Shown here: piece by piece, positions 46,250 to 55,508 of the stretch
How the letters are laid out: every line of letters begins with the position of its first letter
Position numbering within the stretch: the first letter of the stretch is position 1
Assembly: GCF_001955655.1 (NCBI RefSeq)
Contig: NZ_MSPW01000003.1
Location: 248,001 to 312,000, forward strand
Origin: Viridibacillus arenosi
Lineage (GTDB): Bacteria; Bacillota; Bacilli; Bacillales_A; Planococcaceae
Length of the DNA: 64,000 nucleotides
Direction: 5' to 3'
Notes under the pieces: generated by a model
The model's database searches: none
What the model saw: only the letters and a program-made list of their open reading frames with translations
What the model was told of the DNA's origin: nothing
Position numbers and translations under genes: made by a program

Positions 46250-47090
46250 GCTTTTTTTTGACATACAACATCTTACTCATAGTTATCAAGATGGGACGAT
46301 TGCATTAAACGAGCTTTCTCTTTCTATAAAAAAAGGTAAGAAAATTGCACTACTCGGTAATAACGGAGCTGGTAAATCTACATTATTTCAGCATTTAAAT
46401 GGGATATTGCAACCCACTTCAGGTGAGATATATTTTAAAGGAGAACGGATGGAGTATGGGCGCAAATCTTTATTACAGTTACGAGAGCAAGTAGGCATCG
46501 TATTTCAAGATCCAGATTCTCAATTATTTTCTGGCACTGTAAAACAGGATATCTCGTTTGGTCCAATTAATCTTGGCTGGTCTAAAGAAAAAGTAGTTGA
46601 ACAAGTTGACTGGGCGATGCAAGAAACTGAAGTTATCACCCTACAACAAAAACCAATTCATTTTTTAAGTTTAGGACAGAAAAAACGTGTTTCTATTGCT
46701 GGAGTTTTAGCAATGAATCCCGATGTCTTAATATTAGATGAACCATCTGCAGGTCTCGATGCATATTATTCTAAACAAATCATGTCACTTTTAAATACGA
46801 TTCATAAACCGCATAAAACTATTATTTTATCGACACATGATGTGCATTTTGCGTATGAATGGGCTGATGAGATCATTGTCATGAGTGATGGACAAATTCT
46901 ATATCATGGTGATCCTGTCTCCGTTTTTAAACAACCTAACTTACTTTCAAAAGCTCATCTTGAGAAGCCATGGGTATTTGAAACGGCAGAGCAATTACTG
47001 CAAAACGGCATGTTAGCAATTGATGTCCCCTTCCCTCGAAATAGGGAGCAATTATTTCAACAATTTAAGGCAGACAAAACAGTAAAGTAA
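46242..47090 (+). CDS. cbiO: Cobalt ECF transporter ATPase CbiO
   Basis: 282 residues: Walker A GNNGAGKSTLFQHLNG, Q-loop GIVFQDPDSQLFSGTVKQD, signature LSLGQKKRVSIAG, Walker B VLILDEPSAGLD and the H-loop STHDV. A single CbiO homodimer powers the system. It ends the operon, with a terminator 15 bases later. Confidence 0.96.
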   Translation: MDELFFDIQHLTHSYQDGTIALNELSLSIKKGKKIALLGNNGAGKSTLFQHLNGILQPTSGEIYFKGERMEYGRKSLLQLREQVGIVFQDPDSQLFSGTVKQDISFGPINLGWSKEKVVEQVDWAMQETEVITLQQKPIHFLSLGQKKRVSIAGVLAMNPDVLILDEPSAGLDAYYSKQIMSLLNTIHKPHKTIILSTHDVHFAYEWADEIIVMSDGQILYHGDPVSVFKQPNLLSKAHLEKPWVFETAEQLLQNGMLAIDVPFPRNREQLFQQFKADKTVK

Positions 47091-47104
47091 CAATTATTAT
47101 TCTT

Positions 47105-47140
47105 AAACCATACTAGTATTTTTCTAGTATGGTTTTTATT
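47105..47140 (+). terminator. Terminator of cbiMNQO
   Basis: AAACCATACTAG (47105-47116) pairs with CTAGTATGGTTT (47124-47135), followed by T-rich sequence. Confidence 0.88.
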
Positions 47141-47142
47141 TT

Positions 47143-47298
47143 CTCTTAGACACTGGATTTTGATCTTATCTATATAGATTACCGAGGTTTATATTTAATC
47201 AATATTTATTCATACGATAATATTAAAGTTATTACTATTTACAATTAATATAGAAATAAACAAAGCCACGAGCGACTTTTTACCATGGCTTTGTTTAT
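47143..47298. repeat. Dispersed repeat copy 3
   Basis: Shares CTCTTAGACACT, the box ATATAGATTACCGAGGTTTA, ATATAGA and a final hairpin with copies at 25561 and 27453. The stem is AAACAAAGCCA with TGGCTTTGTTT (47259-47293), different from the other copies, while the loop keeps CGAGCGACTTTTT. The conserved loop with a changed stem suggests an RNA-level role. Confidence 0.6.
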
Positions 47299-47369
47299 TT
47301 TTCTTCTATTTAATTTTTTGCTTGTTCTAAAGTGGTTTTTTCTATTTAGTATCCGCTTTTTTTTATACT

Positions 47370-47579
47370 AAAAATCAGCCAGCACCTTTTTTAATAGAAT
47401 TATCTGAATATATAAAAGAAAATTCCGACTTCATGAATGTCATTCTTGGTCCAACTTCTGCTCATTTAGGAGTTATTCAACAATGGTTAGATAGTGATAT
47501 GAAACAAACACCCTATGAAATATCATTAATACTTTTCAATTTGACGGTTCAAGGACCTAGATCTTCTATTGGACTCTGA
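47370..47579 (+). pseudogene. TetR-family regulator C-terminal fragment
   Basis: An open frame of 69 codons without start codon encodes APFLIELSEYIKENSDF, MNVILGPTSAHLGVIQQWLD and TPYEISLILFNLTVQGPR, resembling the ligand-binding half of TetR regulators. The DNA-binding half is missing. It lies just after a dispersed repeat, so transposition or recombination may have cut the gene. Confidence 0.55.
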
Positions 47580-47628
47580 ATTAAAGGCAGGATTATAAAC
47601 TTTTCATCTTTTTATCAAAAGCAAACAG

Positions 47629-47754
47629 TCAGTTGATGAGATTGTAATGGCAGCTGGCTGTTTCTTCAAATACATGCTTTACAGGAATCTCAGCTAATTT
47701 CATCTTAATTGCCTTCATTTTCATTTATTCTAGATAACTGGTTCTTGTCCCCAT
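47629..47754 (-). pseudogene. IS3-type transposase OrfA relic
   Basis: On the minus strand, GGAGG precedes ATG at 47754: MGTRTSYLE, an internal stop, then MKMKAIKMKLAEIPVKHVFE. This matches the start of the IS3-family OrfA helix-turn-helix (usual form MGxRTSYPExVKxKAIEM). Only about 40 codons remain. The hairpin AACACCT/AGGTGTT (about 47761-47818) upstream may be part of the element's end. Confidence 0.65.
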
Positions 47755-47877
47755 AGAAAAAACACCTCCACGTTGATTTTTAGAAGTAGGATACCCAATT
47801 TTTCAACGAAAGGTGTTTTTATTTGTCTCATTTTTCTATGTCAGTACATAATTTTTCTCGTAGCATTTAAAATATAG

Positions 47878-48519
47878 TTAAGAAATTTGTTCTTTTAAGA
47901 AAGTGACTAAGTCTAAGTGATTAGCTGGTGTAACACCATGTCCGTCTGGATAGCTCTTAAACGTGACAGCTGCACCTAATGACTCAAAGAAGTCCTTACT
48001 TTCAAGACCCCATTGATGCGGTAGAACATAATCATATTCACCATGAGAGATGAAAATTGGCATATGTTCCACTGATTGTTTATGATATTCGTTTTTCACA
48101 AAATCAGGAATATAACCACTTAAAGCGACAACTGCTGTCAACTTATCGCCTAAAACAAATGCTAGTGACTGTGCTAAAATAGCTCCTTGGCTGAAGCCCA
48201 TTAATACAACTTTCTCTACATCAATATTATAAACGAAAGAAGCTTCATCTATAAATTCTCGGATAAAATGTACTACTTTATCAAAAACTGGACGATCTGG
48301 TTCCCCTATATCTTGAATTGTAAAGAAGGCATAACCAGGTTTATGTGTAATAGGGCCACGCAAACTAAAAATATGACAACTATCTTTAAATTCAGCTACT
48401 AATCCAGGTAAATCTTGCTCATTACTCCCCATTCCATGTAATAAGAAAATGGCTGGGTATTTTTTAGATGGATCCATATTTTTTGGTTCTGTATGAATAA
48501 ATGTAAAAGGTGAGTTCAT
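47878..48519 (-). CDS. Alpha/beta-hydrolase, carboxylesterase/phospholipase family
   Basis: 213 residues. HGMGSNEQDLPGLV is the oxyanion region, GFSQGAILAQSLA the nucleophile elbow with catalytic Ser, YDYVLPHQW holds the Asp and DGHGVTPANH the His. It belongs to the YodD/YtpA-like esterases of Bacilli, with broad acyl-ester activity; the physiological substrate is unknown. Cytoplasmic, no signal peptide. AAGGGAAG precedes the ATG. Confidence 0.88.
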   Translation of the reverse strand: MNSPFTFIHTEPKNMDPSKKYPAIFLLHGMGSNEQDLPGLVAEFKDSCHIFSLRGPITHKPGYAFFTIQDIGEPDRPVFDKVVHFIREFIDEASFVYNIDVEKVVLMGFSQGAILAQSLAFVLGDKLTAVVALSGYIPDFVKNEYHKQSVEHMPIFISHGEYDYVLPHQWGLESKDFFESLGAAVTFKSYPDGHGVTPANHLDLVTFLKEQIS

Positions 48520-48638
48520 TAATTGTCTTCCCTTCGAGATAAACTATATTTATAATAGCATAAAGTATGCTTTGTTGGTGCTCACCTTTAGATTTTAATA
48601 GAAAATGGTCTTTACTTATAAAGAGTATCTACAAAAAA

Positions 48639-48680
48639 AGAAAATGCCCTATGCTATTTTACTAATAGAATAGAGCATTT
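48639..48680 (-). terminator. Terminator of metA
   Basis: On the minus strand AAATGCTCTATTCTATT pairs with AATAGCATAGGGCATTT with two mismatches, then T-rich. It lies right after the metA stop codon. Confidence 0.7.
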
Positions 48681-48687
48681 ATTTATA

Positions 48688-49596
48688 TTATTCCCACTCA
48701 AATGGTGTTTCTTGGTACACATAGTAGTTCAGCCAGTTAGAGAACAATAAATGCGTATGTGAACGCCAAGTATTATATGGCTGTTTTGCTGGATCATCAT
48801 TTGGAAAATAATTTTGAGGAACTTCTATATTCAACCCTTTTGCAACGTCACGTGAATATTCGTCTGCCAAAGTATGAGCATCGTATTCTAAATGCCCAGT
48901 TATCATGATGTGCTTTTCATCTTCTGACATGACAATAAATACTCCAGCATCATCAGAGGCTGAAAGTAGTTTGAGCTTTGGATGAGCTTCAACTTCTTCA
49001 ATAGATACAGATGTATTCCGTGAGTGTGGTGCAGTGAATATATCATTAAAACCTCGAACAAGCTTTACAGTTGGATCTGTGATTGTATGATCATAAATTC
49101 CTGAGCATTTCTTCGCAAGTGGGAATTTCCCAATACCATAATGATGATAAAGTGCTGCTTGTGCACCCCAACAGATATGTAACACAGAAGTGACATTTGT
49201 TTTAGTCCAATCCATAATACTGACGATTTCTTTCCAAAAATCAACATCTTCAAACTCCATTAATTCAATCGGTGCACCCGTTATAATCATGCCGTCAAAG
49301 CGTCGGTGCTTAACATGTTCAAACGTCGTATAAAATGATTCTAAATGTGTTTTACTAACATTTTTTGAAACATACGTTGCAGTATTTAAAAACGTTACGT
49401 TTACTTGTAGAGGTGTATTACCAAGTAGACGTAATAATTGAAGCTCAGTTTTCTCTTTTTCTGGCATTAAATTCAAAATTAATATATTTAAAGGACGAAT
49501 ATTTTGGCTTTTTGAACGGTCCTCTTCCATTACGAAGATTTTTTCCTCTTTTAGTAATTCCGTTGCCGGAAGGTTTTTCGGAATATTAATTGGCAT
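48688..49596 (-). CDS. metA: Homoserine O-acyltransferase MetA
   Basis: 302 residues. [20 protein letters not shown] start, [33 protein letters not shown], the catalytic Cys142 in LHICWGAQA, and [14 protein letters not shown] with the catalytic His and Glu. Residue 111 is Glu, which in B. cereus MetA sets preference for acetyl-CoA, so O-acetylhomoserine is the likely product despite the name homoserine O-succinyltransferase often used. Regulated by the SAM-I riboswitch upstream. AAGGAG precedes the ATG. Confidence 0.95.
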   Translation of the reverse strand: MPINIPKNLPATELLKEEKIFVMEEDRSKSQNIRPLNILILNLMPEKEKTELQLLRLLGNTPLQVNVTFLNTATYVSKNVSKTHLESFYTTFEHVKHRRFDGMIITGAPIELMEFEDVDFWKEIVSIMDWTKTNVTSVLHICWGAQAALYHHYGIGKFPLAKKCSGIYDHTITDPTVKLVRGFNDIFTAPHSRNTSVSIEEVEAHPKLKLLSASDDAGVFIVMSEDEKHIMITGHLEYDAHTLADEYSRDVAKGLNIEVPQNYFPNDDPAKQPYNTWRSHTHLLFSNWLNYYVYQETPFEWE

Positions 49597-49640
49597 AGCT
49601 ATTTCTCTCCTTTTTGTCTATTATGTACACGCATATAAAA

Positions 49641-49671
49641 AGCCCTCATTCTAAGGATAAGAATGAGGGCT
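49641..49671 (-). terminator. SAM riboswitch terminator of metA
   Basis: GCCCTCATTCT (49642-49652) pairs with AGAATGAGGGC (49660-49670), followed by five T on the minus strand. Confidence 0.93.
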
Positions 49672-49684
49672 AACTTAACACGCT

Positions 49685-49796
49685 CGTTTCTTATCTTCCA
49701 AGACTTTTGTCTTGTAGGACTTAGCACCTTTCTGATTAAATCAGAGGTTGCTGAAGCTTCACAGGGCCTTATCCCTCTGCTTCTCTTGATAAGAAT
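49685..49796 (-). ncRNA. SAM-I (S-box) riboswitch
   Basis: On the minus strand: CTTATCAAGAGAAGCAGAGG and GATAAGGCCCTGTGAAGC, then TTCAGCAACC, AAGGTGCTAAGTCC and the closing AGATAAG. This is the S-box consensus with P1 formed by CTTATC and GATAAG. With SAM bound, the terminator at 49641 stops metA transcription. Confidence 0.96.
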
Positions 49797-49867
49797 ATGT
49801 AATTGATTTAATCCTATCATTAAATTGTCAGATAAGCAAACATTTCTGTCAATTTAACCATAGGAAA

Positions 49868-49897
49868 TAAGCCCTCATAGTTTTCCTATAGGGCTTT
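49868..49897 (-). terminator. Weak hairpin after galE
   Basis: AAGCCCT with AGGGCTT and an inner ATAG/CTAT. No good T tract, so termination is uncertain. Confidence 0.4.
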
Positions 49898-49971
49898 AGA
49901 AAAGTATTTTAAAACAGGGTAATTCAGTATGTTTAATACAGTATAAATCATTTTCCATTTTTATGCAACAA

Positions 49972-51027
49972 TTACAAATCAGTTATATATAACAACTGAT
50001 TTTCTGCTACATTCCTTACCTTATAACCATTTGGATTATTCCTTTGCCATCTCCAAGCATCTCGACACATATCTTCCAAAGTTTTTTCTGCTACCCAATT
50101 CAGTTGTTGTTTTGCTTTTGTCGCATCTGCATAGCTAATGGTAACATCACCTTCACGTCGATCACTTATTAGGTATTTAATTGGAATACCTGAGACATAT
50201 TCAAATGTTTTTACAACTTGTAGGACGCTATATCCTTCACCAGTACCTAGATTAAATACTCTCCATCCATACTTTCCTTTTAAACTTTCTAACGCTTTTA
50301 CATGACCTTTTGCCAAGTCTACTACGTGAATATAATCACGAATACCGGTTCCATCAAGCGTTGGATAGTCATTTCCATATATATTTAAAAAAGGTAATTT
50401 ACCCGTTGCCACTTGCGTAATATAAGGCATCAAATTATTCGGAACGGAAAAAGGATCTTCTCCTATCATGCCACTTTCATGTGCTCCAATTGGATTAAAA
50501 TATCGTAATGAAACAATGGAAAAAGAATGATTGGATTGTGCAAATTCATATAAGAATTTTTCAACAGCTAGCTTTGTTGTTCCATAGGGATTCGTTGTAT
50601 TTAAGGTTGCAGTTTCAGGGATAGGACATTGTTCTGGGGTGCCATAGACAGTTGCTGATGAACTGAAAACGAGTTGACGTACTTTATACTTATTCATTAG
50701 TTCGACTAACTGGATTGTGCTTACCAAATTCTGCAAGTAGTATTTAATTGGATTGTGGAGGGATTCTGAAACAGATTTGGAACCTGCTAAATGAATGACG
50801 CTATCGATTGAATAGTTTTGAAACACCTTTTCTAAATCTTCTTTATGACTAATATCTACGGAGAGACATGTTATTTTTTTCTTTGTGATTGCTTGCATAC
50901 GATTGATTACTTCTTTATTACTATTAATAAAATTATCTACAATAATAATTTCATGACCAGCTTGTATTAACTCGATACATATATGTGAGCCAATATATCC
51001 TGCTCCACCAGTTACTAGAATGTTCAA
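49972..51027 (-). CDS. galE: UDP-glucose 4-epimerase
   Basis: 351 residues, extended SDR fold. NAD-binding VTGGAGYIGSHICIELIQAG, then SSSATVYGTPEQCPI with the catalytic Ser, YGTTKLAVEKFL with Tyr and Lys, and LRYFNPIGAHESGMIGEDP. It interconverts UDP-glucose and UDP-galactose. No galK or galT is near; with a glycosyltransferase and an initiating sugar transferase upstream, it probably supplies UDP-Gal for an exopolysaccharide. Confidence 0.94.
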   Translation of the reverse strand: MNILVTGGAGYIGSHICIELIQAGHEIIIVDNFINSNKEVINRMQAITKKKITCLSVDISHKEDLEKVFQNYSIDSVIHLAGSKSVSESLHNPIKYYLQNLVSTIQLVELMNKYKVRQLVFSSSATVYGTPEQCPIPETATLNTTNPYGTTKLAVEKFLYEFAQSNHSFSIVSLRYFNPIGAHESGMIGEDPFSVPNNLMPYITQVATGKLPFLNIYGNDYPTLDGTGIRDYIHVVDLAKGHVKALESLKGKYGWRVFNLGTGEGYSVLQVVKTFEYVSGIPIKYLISDRREGDVTISYADATKAKQQLNWVAEKTLEDMCRDAWRWQRNNPNGYKVRNVAENQLLYITDL

Positions 51028-51194
51028 TGCTTCTCTCCATTTCTTAACTTCTTTGAATTACTTATTACATTCTTCCTCCTAGAACGAGATGTCTTTAGGA
51101 TAATCGCCTCCTTTAATACAAATCCGTTTGTAACTTGTCTAAATTTAAAAATCTAGAGAATTGCTAATAAAAACTTAGTGATGATCAAGTATTG

Positions 51195-52301
51195 TTACAT
51201 CTGTTTCTTTTCATTTTGAGCCTGTAAATACTGACTCACTGTTTTGTCATACATAGAATGAAATGAGAATCTATCTTCAAAATAACGGCAACCTGCATGA
51301 CCAAGTTGCAGCCTTAAGTCGCTATTCTCTAGTAATTGAATCAACTTGTCTCTAATAACTTGTATATCATGATTTACTATATACCCTGTTTCATTATCGA
51401 TAATGAGTTCTTGTACACCCCCTACATTCGAAGCGATAACTGGTAACTGAGCTCTCATTGCCTCTAAAATAGAGATAGGTAGTCCTTCAAAATTAGACAA
51501 AAGGACAAAGATGTCAGCCTGTTGTAGTTGTGTTTCTATATCATCACGAGAACCTAGAAATGTAACGCGGTGGTCGATACCATTTTGTAGCGTTAACGTT
51601 TTTGCAGCTTCCATCTCTTTTCCATCACCTATGAAAACTAGCTGCCACTCATTTTCTTTCATTGAGGAAAGAACTTCAATCAAAAGATCTTGACGCTTAG
51701 GTTGCTCAAATCTTGCTACCATAACGATTTTAGGTATTTTATTTTGAGGAAAGCTATGTTTATTACTATTACTCTGAATACCATTATGAATCGTCGTCAT
51801 TTTTTCTTTTTTGCCAACTTTTTTTTTGATAGCAAGTGCGTAATCATAATTTGAAACAGTAATAATTCTAGTCGTTTTTCTCGCAAATGCCCTCTCGATT
51901 TGTTGATAAATCCAACGTTTTATTGGTTTTACTCCTTCAGTAAATGCCCAACCATGTGCAGTAAAGACAGTTGGTATATTTAAAGAAAAAGCTGCTAACC
52001 TACCAACTACACCCGCTTTTGATGAATGAAGAGCAACTACATCTGGATTAATACGACGTAATATGGAACGTATTTCAAAAAATGCACGAATATCAGCTAC
52101 AAGGTGAATAGCCCATTTTAAATTTTGAAGTTGAATAATGCTTATATTCTTTTCATTTAACGGCTTAAAAATGAGTTCTCCTTTTGAAGTGAGTATTGTT
52201 ACTTCATGTCCATCTAAAGCAAGTTGTTTTGTGAGAGCAAGTACATGTGTTTGAGCTCCGCCAGTTGTATCTAATTTCGTGATTATTTGAACAATTTTCA
52301 T
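51195..52301 (-). CDS. Family 4 glycosyltransferase
   Basis: About 368 residues, GT-B fold of the GT4 family. TTGGAQTHVLALTKQLALDG at the start, HSSKAGVVGRLAAFSLNIP, VFTAHGWAF, and the nucleotide-sugar region VMVARFEQPKRQDLLIEVL plus the EX7E motif in NFEGLPISILEAMRAQLPVI. It is like the EpsD/CapM/WbnK-type retaining enzymes that add the second sugar of a surface polysaccharide; specificity unknown. The frame is open to 52373, but ATG at 52301 has AAAGGTGAG upstream and starts with MKIVQIITKL, the usual beginning. Confidence 0.88.
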   Translation of the reverse strand: MKIVQIITKLDTTGGAQTHVLALTKQLALDGHEVTILTSKGELIFKPLNEKNISIIQLQNLKWAIHLVADIRAFFEIRSILRRINPDVVALHSSKAGVVGRLAAFSLNIPTVFTAHGWAFTEGVKPIKRWIYQQIERAFARKTTRIITVSNYDYALAIKKKVGKKEKMTTIHNGIQSNSNKHSFPQNKIPKIVMVARFEQPKRQDLLIEVLSSMKENEWQLVFIGDGKEMEAAKTLTLQNGIDHRVTFLGSRDDIETQLQQADIFVLLSNFEGLPISILEAMRAQLPVIASNVGGVQELIIDNETGYIVNHDIQVIRDKLIQLLENSDLRLQLGHAGCRYFEDRFSFHSMYDKTVSQYLQAQNEKKQM

Positions 52302-52683
52302 TAACTCACCTTTCTTTGATCTTTGTGTTAGCCAATATACGCTGATTAATGAAACTGTTCTCCATATGGCCAATTTATTTACCTTGAAACCACCATTAAC
52401 GAATGCTTATGATTACACAAATACTTTGCTGCAATTATCTGGTTTTTAATATGGAATTAATAGCCGCTGTTAACAGTCAAACATTACTGCCTGTAATACA
52501 GTTACAAATACTAAAAACCTTCTAAGAATCTATTATGTATAAGTGAAATAAGCTATTATTTCTTTTTACTCCATCATTTTTGGCTTCACATGTCAGTTTA
52601 CTGGATGATCAAACTTCATTATTTTTCGACTTGCTCGCAATACATGGCCATTTATATAGATGAAATATAACTTGAATTACATA
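52302..52683. other. AT-rich gap in the polysaccharide group
   Basis: About 380 bases with no recognisable gene or relic. A promoter for the glycosyltransferase may lie here, but no box pair is clear. Such a gap inside a polysaccharide cluster may mark deleted genes. Confidence 0.4.
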
Positions 52684-53319
52684 TCAATAAGCTCCTTCTC
52701 GACTAAAAACCACACGAATAGTGCGAATTAATATTTTGATATCGAGTAGTAAAGAGCAATTCTCTACGTAATCAATGTCATAATTTATTTTTCTTCCATG
52801 AGGAATATTAGAACGTCCATTTATTTGCGCCAATCCTGTAATTCCTGGTTTCATATACAATCTTTTAGACTGTTCTACATTATAATAAGCTGTAATTTCA
52901 GGTACTTCAGGTCTTGGTCCTACTAGACTCATTTCACCTTTTAAAACATTAATAATTTGTGGTAGTTCATCTAAGCTCATTTTTCTTAGTAACTTCCCTA
53001 TACCTGTCATCCTCGTATCCTGTGAGTTCTTAAAAACAAACTGTTCGGGGACCCCACCTTCCCAGTCAGTCACTTTACACTTCTGACTAAGATCATTACG
53101 CATCGTCCTGAACTTCCAAATTTGAAAGTTTGAGTAATTTAATCCCGTTCTCTCTTGTGTAAAGAAAATAGGTCTTCCAGATACAATTAGTAATGCAATA
53201 GCTATTATTAGCATCATAAGTACAATAATAGGCAAAAGAATACTAGAAACAACTACATCTAATAGTCTCTTTCCATATTTAGCATAAAACCTAGGTCTAT
53301 ATATTACATTTATATGCAT
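52684..53319 (-). CDS. Initiating sugar transferase (polyprenyl-phosphate hexose-1-P transferase)
   Basis: 211 residues of the bacterial sugar-transferase domain. One membrane helix (VVVSSILLPIIVLMMLIIAI), then RPIFFTQERTGLNYSNFQIW, KFRTMR, LRKMSLDELPQIINVLKGEM, SLVGPRPEVPEI and YMKPGITGLAQINGRSNI. It loads the first sugar phosphate onto undecaprenyl phosphate. It is short, without the N-terminal multi-helix module of WbaP, like WcaJ-C or EpsL. AAGGAGG precedes the ATG. Confidence 0.93.
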   Translation of the reverse strand: MHINVIYRPRFYAKYGKRLLDVVVSSILLPIIVLMMLIIAIALLIVSGRPIFFTQERTGLNYSNFQIWKFRTMRNDLSQKCKVTDWEGGVPEQFVFKNSQDTRMTGIGKLLRKMSLDELPQIINVLKGEMSLVGPRPEVPEITAYYNVEQSKRLYMKPGITGLAQINGRSNIPHGRKINYDIDYVENCSLLLDIKILIRTIRVVFSREGAY

Positions 53320-53702
53320 ATCAAACCTCCTTTTTCACCATCAATTTCGAACTACACTTATAACAAATGTATTGATTCTATTATTTGATTTAGAATACAC
53401 ATTCCATTTTTTATCGAAAATAAAATATTTCATAGAAGATAAAAATTTGCGTCAAGTTCATTCTAAACCTTATTTTTCACGGTCTTTTCTTTAAGAAATA
53501 TATGAACATATTTCTTCTTTTATGATGAAATCTAAGTTAAGTATATTTATTTTTTAAACATTTCTATATCAATGAAGGTAAAACACTAAGAAAAAGCATC
53601 ATGTTATAGTTTTTTTGAAAATTTAATAAGGTTTGCAACACTTCCATAGTAAAAACCAACTTTATAATAGTTTATTTTGAAAATACATACAATTTTCCAC
53701 AA

Positions 53703-53738
53703 AAAAATCAAATGCCTACTATAAGACATTTGATTTAC
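53703..53738 (-). terminator. Orphan terminator
   Basis: AAATCAAATG (53705-53714) pairs with CATTTGATTT (53727-53736); on the minus strand seven T follow. It lies just after the MCP relic. Confidence 0.75.
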
Positions 53739-53748
53739 CATAAAATTT

Positions 53749-53856
53749 TTATTTTGAACTTTTTACAGAGTTAACTAAATCCTCACTAAAGTTTGCCAAT
53801 TTTTTTGATACTGTTGAGACAGATTCAATTGATGATATACCTACTTTATGACTATT
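53749..53856 (-). pseudogene. Methyl-accepting chemotaxis protein C-terminal relic
   Basis: A 35-codon frame reads VGISSIESVSTVSKKLANFS, EDLVNSVKSSK and stops, resembling the last coiled-coil helix of chemoreceptors (pattern SIEEVSxSSxxLAxMAxELxxxVxxFK). It is directly followed by a terminator in the same direction, so a real gene end once stood here. Short match, tentative. Confidence 0.4.
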
Positions 53857-54251
53857 CTAGTCCGAATCTGTATCATAAACTGTTACAAAATCTATTTATT
53901 AGAACTCGGAATCTTCACTCTAAAAATGATAGATGATTTATTTACTATAACCCCAAACAACAATTCGATTGTTACATTTTGTATATTTACATAATTAAAG
54001 CTACCATATAGTAGTAATATATAGATCATTTTTAGAGGCAAGCCAATATAAATATCACTTGTATTAATATATTTCACTAGTGAAGATGAACTAAAATCTC
54101 TTTTTTTAATCTTAAAACATTTATAAACATTGAACATTCAGAGAATATTTATCAAATAATATGAAATTACTAAAGTTTATCTGTTACATAATAGCTTTAG
54201 TATGTTAAAATATTTCTTAAAATTACTTTTGCAACTAAGGAGTGCTTGCAT

Positions 54252-55427
54252 GTGAAAATCGAAAAATCAAAAAAAATGGCTATGTTTCCAAAAGCAATAT
54301 TCGGTGATTTGAAAGCGGCGGCCAATGCGAAAGCAGCTGAAGGCGTTAAATTAATCGATTTAAGCTTAGGAAGCCCGGATCTTCCACCAGACGAAAAAGT
54401 ACGTAAAGTATTGTCTGAGCGTAGTGCATTAGCCAGCTCATATGGTTATACACTAAGTGGTACGAAACGATTCTACGAAGCGGTAGCCCGTTATTACAAA
54501 CGTCGTACTAATGTAGATTTAGATCCTAATACGGAAATTATTCAAACAATGGGTTCACAAGAAGGACTGGTCCATTTACCGATGGCCTTCTGTAATAAAG
54601 GTGACTATGTACTAACGACGAACCCAGCCTACGTAGCCTTTGATGCCGGTATTCATCTTGCAGAAGCTATTCCTTACTATATGCCTTTATTAGAAGAAAA
54701 TAATTACTTACCAGATTTCGATGCAATTCCTGTAGAGGTTGCTGAAAAGGCAAAACTGATGATTCTTAACTTACCAGGAAATCCAGTTCCTGCAATGCCT
54801 AACGAAGCATTTTTCGCTAAAGCAGTTGCATTTGGCCGTAAATATAATGTCATTATTTTACATGATGCTGCCTATTCAGAATTCTATTTTGAAGGCGACC
54901 GTCCATCAAGCTTCCTTGCTACACCAGGAGCTAAAGAAGTCGGCATGGAAATCAACTCTCTTTCTAAAAGCTTTAGTTTAGCTGGTGCACGTATTGCCTA
55001 CATAGCAGGAAATGCTGAGATGATCTCAATTATCCAAGAACTAAAATCTAATTTGGATTACGGAACTTTTGAGCCAATCCAAGAAGCTGGTATTGTTGCA
55101 TTAGACAATGCTGAAGAAATAACAGATCGTCTTCGTGCTACATTCTCAAAACGCCACCATATTTTAATGGATGGTTTAACTAAAATTGGCTGGAACGTAA
55201 CACCTTCAAAGGGTGGTATGTTCGTCTGGGCTAAATACCCAAATCAAGAAATGAACGATATCGACTTTGTATATCACGCAATTAAAGAAACAGGCGTAGT
55301 CATGGTACCAGGTATCATCTTCGGTGATGCTGGAGCTGGTTATGTACGCTTAGCACTTGTTCAAAATGAAGAATTAATAGCTGAGGCTGTTGAACGACTT
55401 GCTACATTATCAGTAGTGCACGCATAA
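54252..55427 (+). CDS. Class I/II aminotransferase, LL-diaminopimelate-type
   Basis: 391 residues, fold type I PLP enzyme. DLSLGSPDLPPDEKV near the start, YGYTLSGTKRFYEAVARYY, LNLPGNPVPAMPN, HDAAYSEFYFEG and the PLP lysine in NSLSKSFSLAGARIAYI. Bacillales relatives are often annotated LL-diaminopimelate or aspartate aminotransferase; the actual substrate is uncertain. The frame is open to TTG at 54246, but GTG at 54252 is better spaced (nine bases) from AAGGAG. It is monocistronic and GC-richer than its surroundings, with a strong terminator. Confidence 0.88.
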   Translation: MKIEKSKKMAMFPKAIFGDLKAAANAKAAEGVKLIDLSLGSPDLPPDEKVRKVLSERSALASSYGYTLSGTKRFYEAVARYYKRRTNVDLDPNTEIIQTMGSQEGLVHLPMAFCNKGDYVLTTNPAYVAFDAGIHLAEAIPYYMPLLEENNYLPDFDAIPVEVAEKAKLMILNLPGNPVPAMPNEAFFAKAVAFGRKYNVIILHDAAYSEFYFEGDRPSSFLATPGAKEVGMEINSLSKSFSLAGARIAYIAGNAEMISIIQELKSNLDYGTFEPIQEAGIVALDNAEEITDRLRATFSKRHHILMDGLTKIGWNVTPSKGGMFVWAKYPNQEMNDIDFVYHAIKETGVVMVPGIIFGDAGAGYVRLALVQNEELIAEAVERLATLSVVHA

Positions 55428-55436
55428 TAGCTTTTG

Positions 55437-55472
55437 ACCGCAATAGGGTAATACCTTTTGCGGTTTTTTTGT
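55437..55472 (+). terminator. Terminator of the aminotransferase gene
   Basis: ACCGCAA pairs with TTGCGGT around an inner GGTA/TACC stem (55437-55464); seven T follow. Confidence 0.9.
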
Positions 55473-55508
55473 GGTGAAGGTGATGGAAATTTTTCTTGTG
55501 ATATAAAA

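Larger units (their letters stand above)
53320..54251. other. Long AT-rich gap with a chemotaxis-protein relic
   Basis: About 930 bases. Contents that I can name: a hairpin with T tract at 53705-53736 (minus strand), a relic of an MCP tail at 53749-53856, and the promoter region of the aminotransferase gene at the right end. An 81-codon minus-strand frame (53892-54137) has no ribosome binding site and was not accepted. Confidence 0.5.

Noticed and set aside
53892-54137. 81-codon minus-strand frame in the AT-rich gap
   Set aside because: No ribosome binding site, low-complexity AT-driven composition, no recognisable family.
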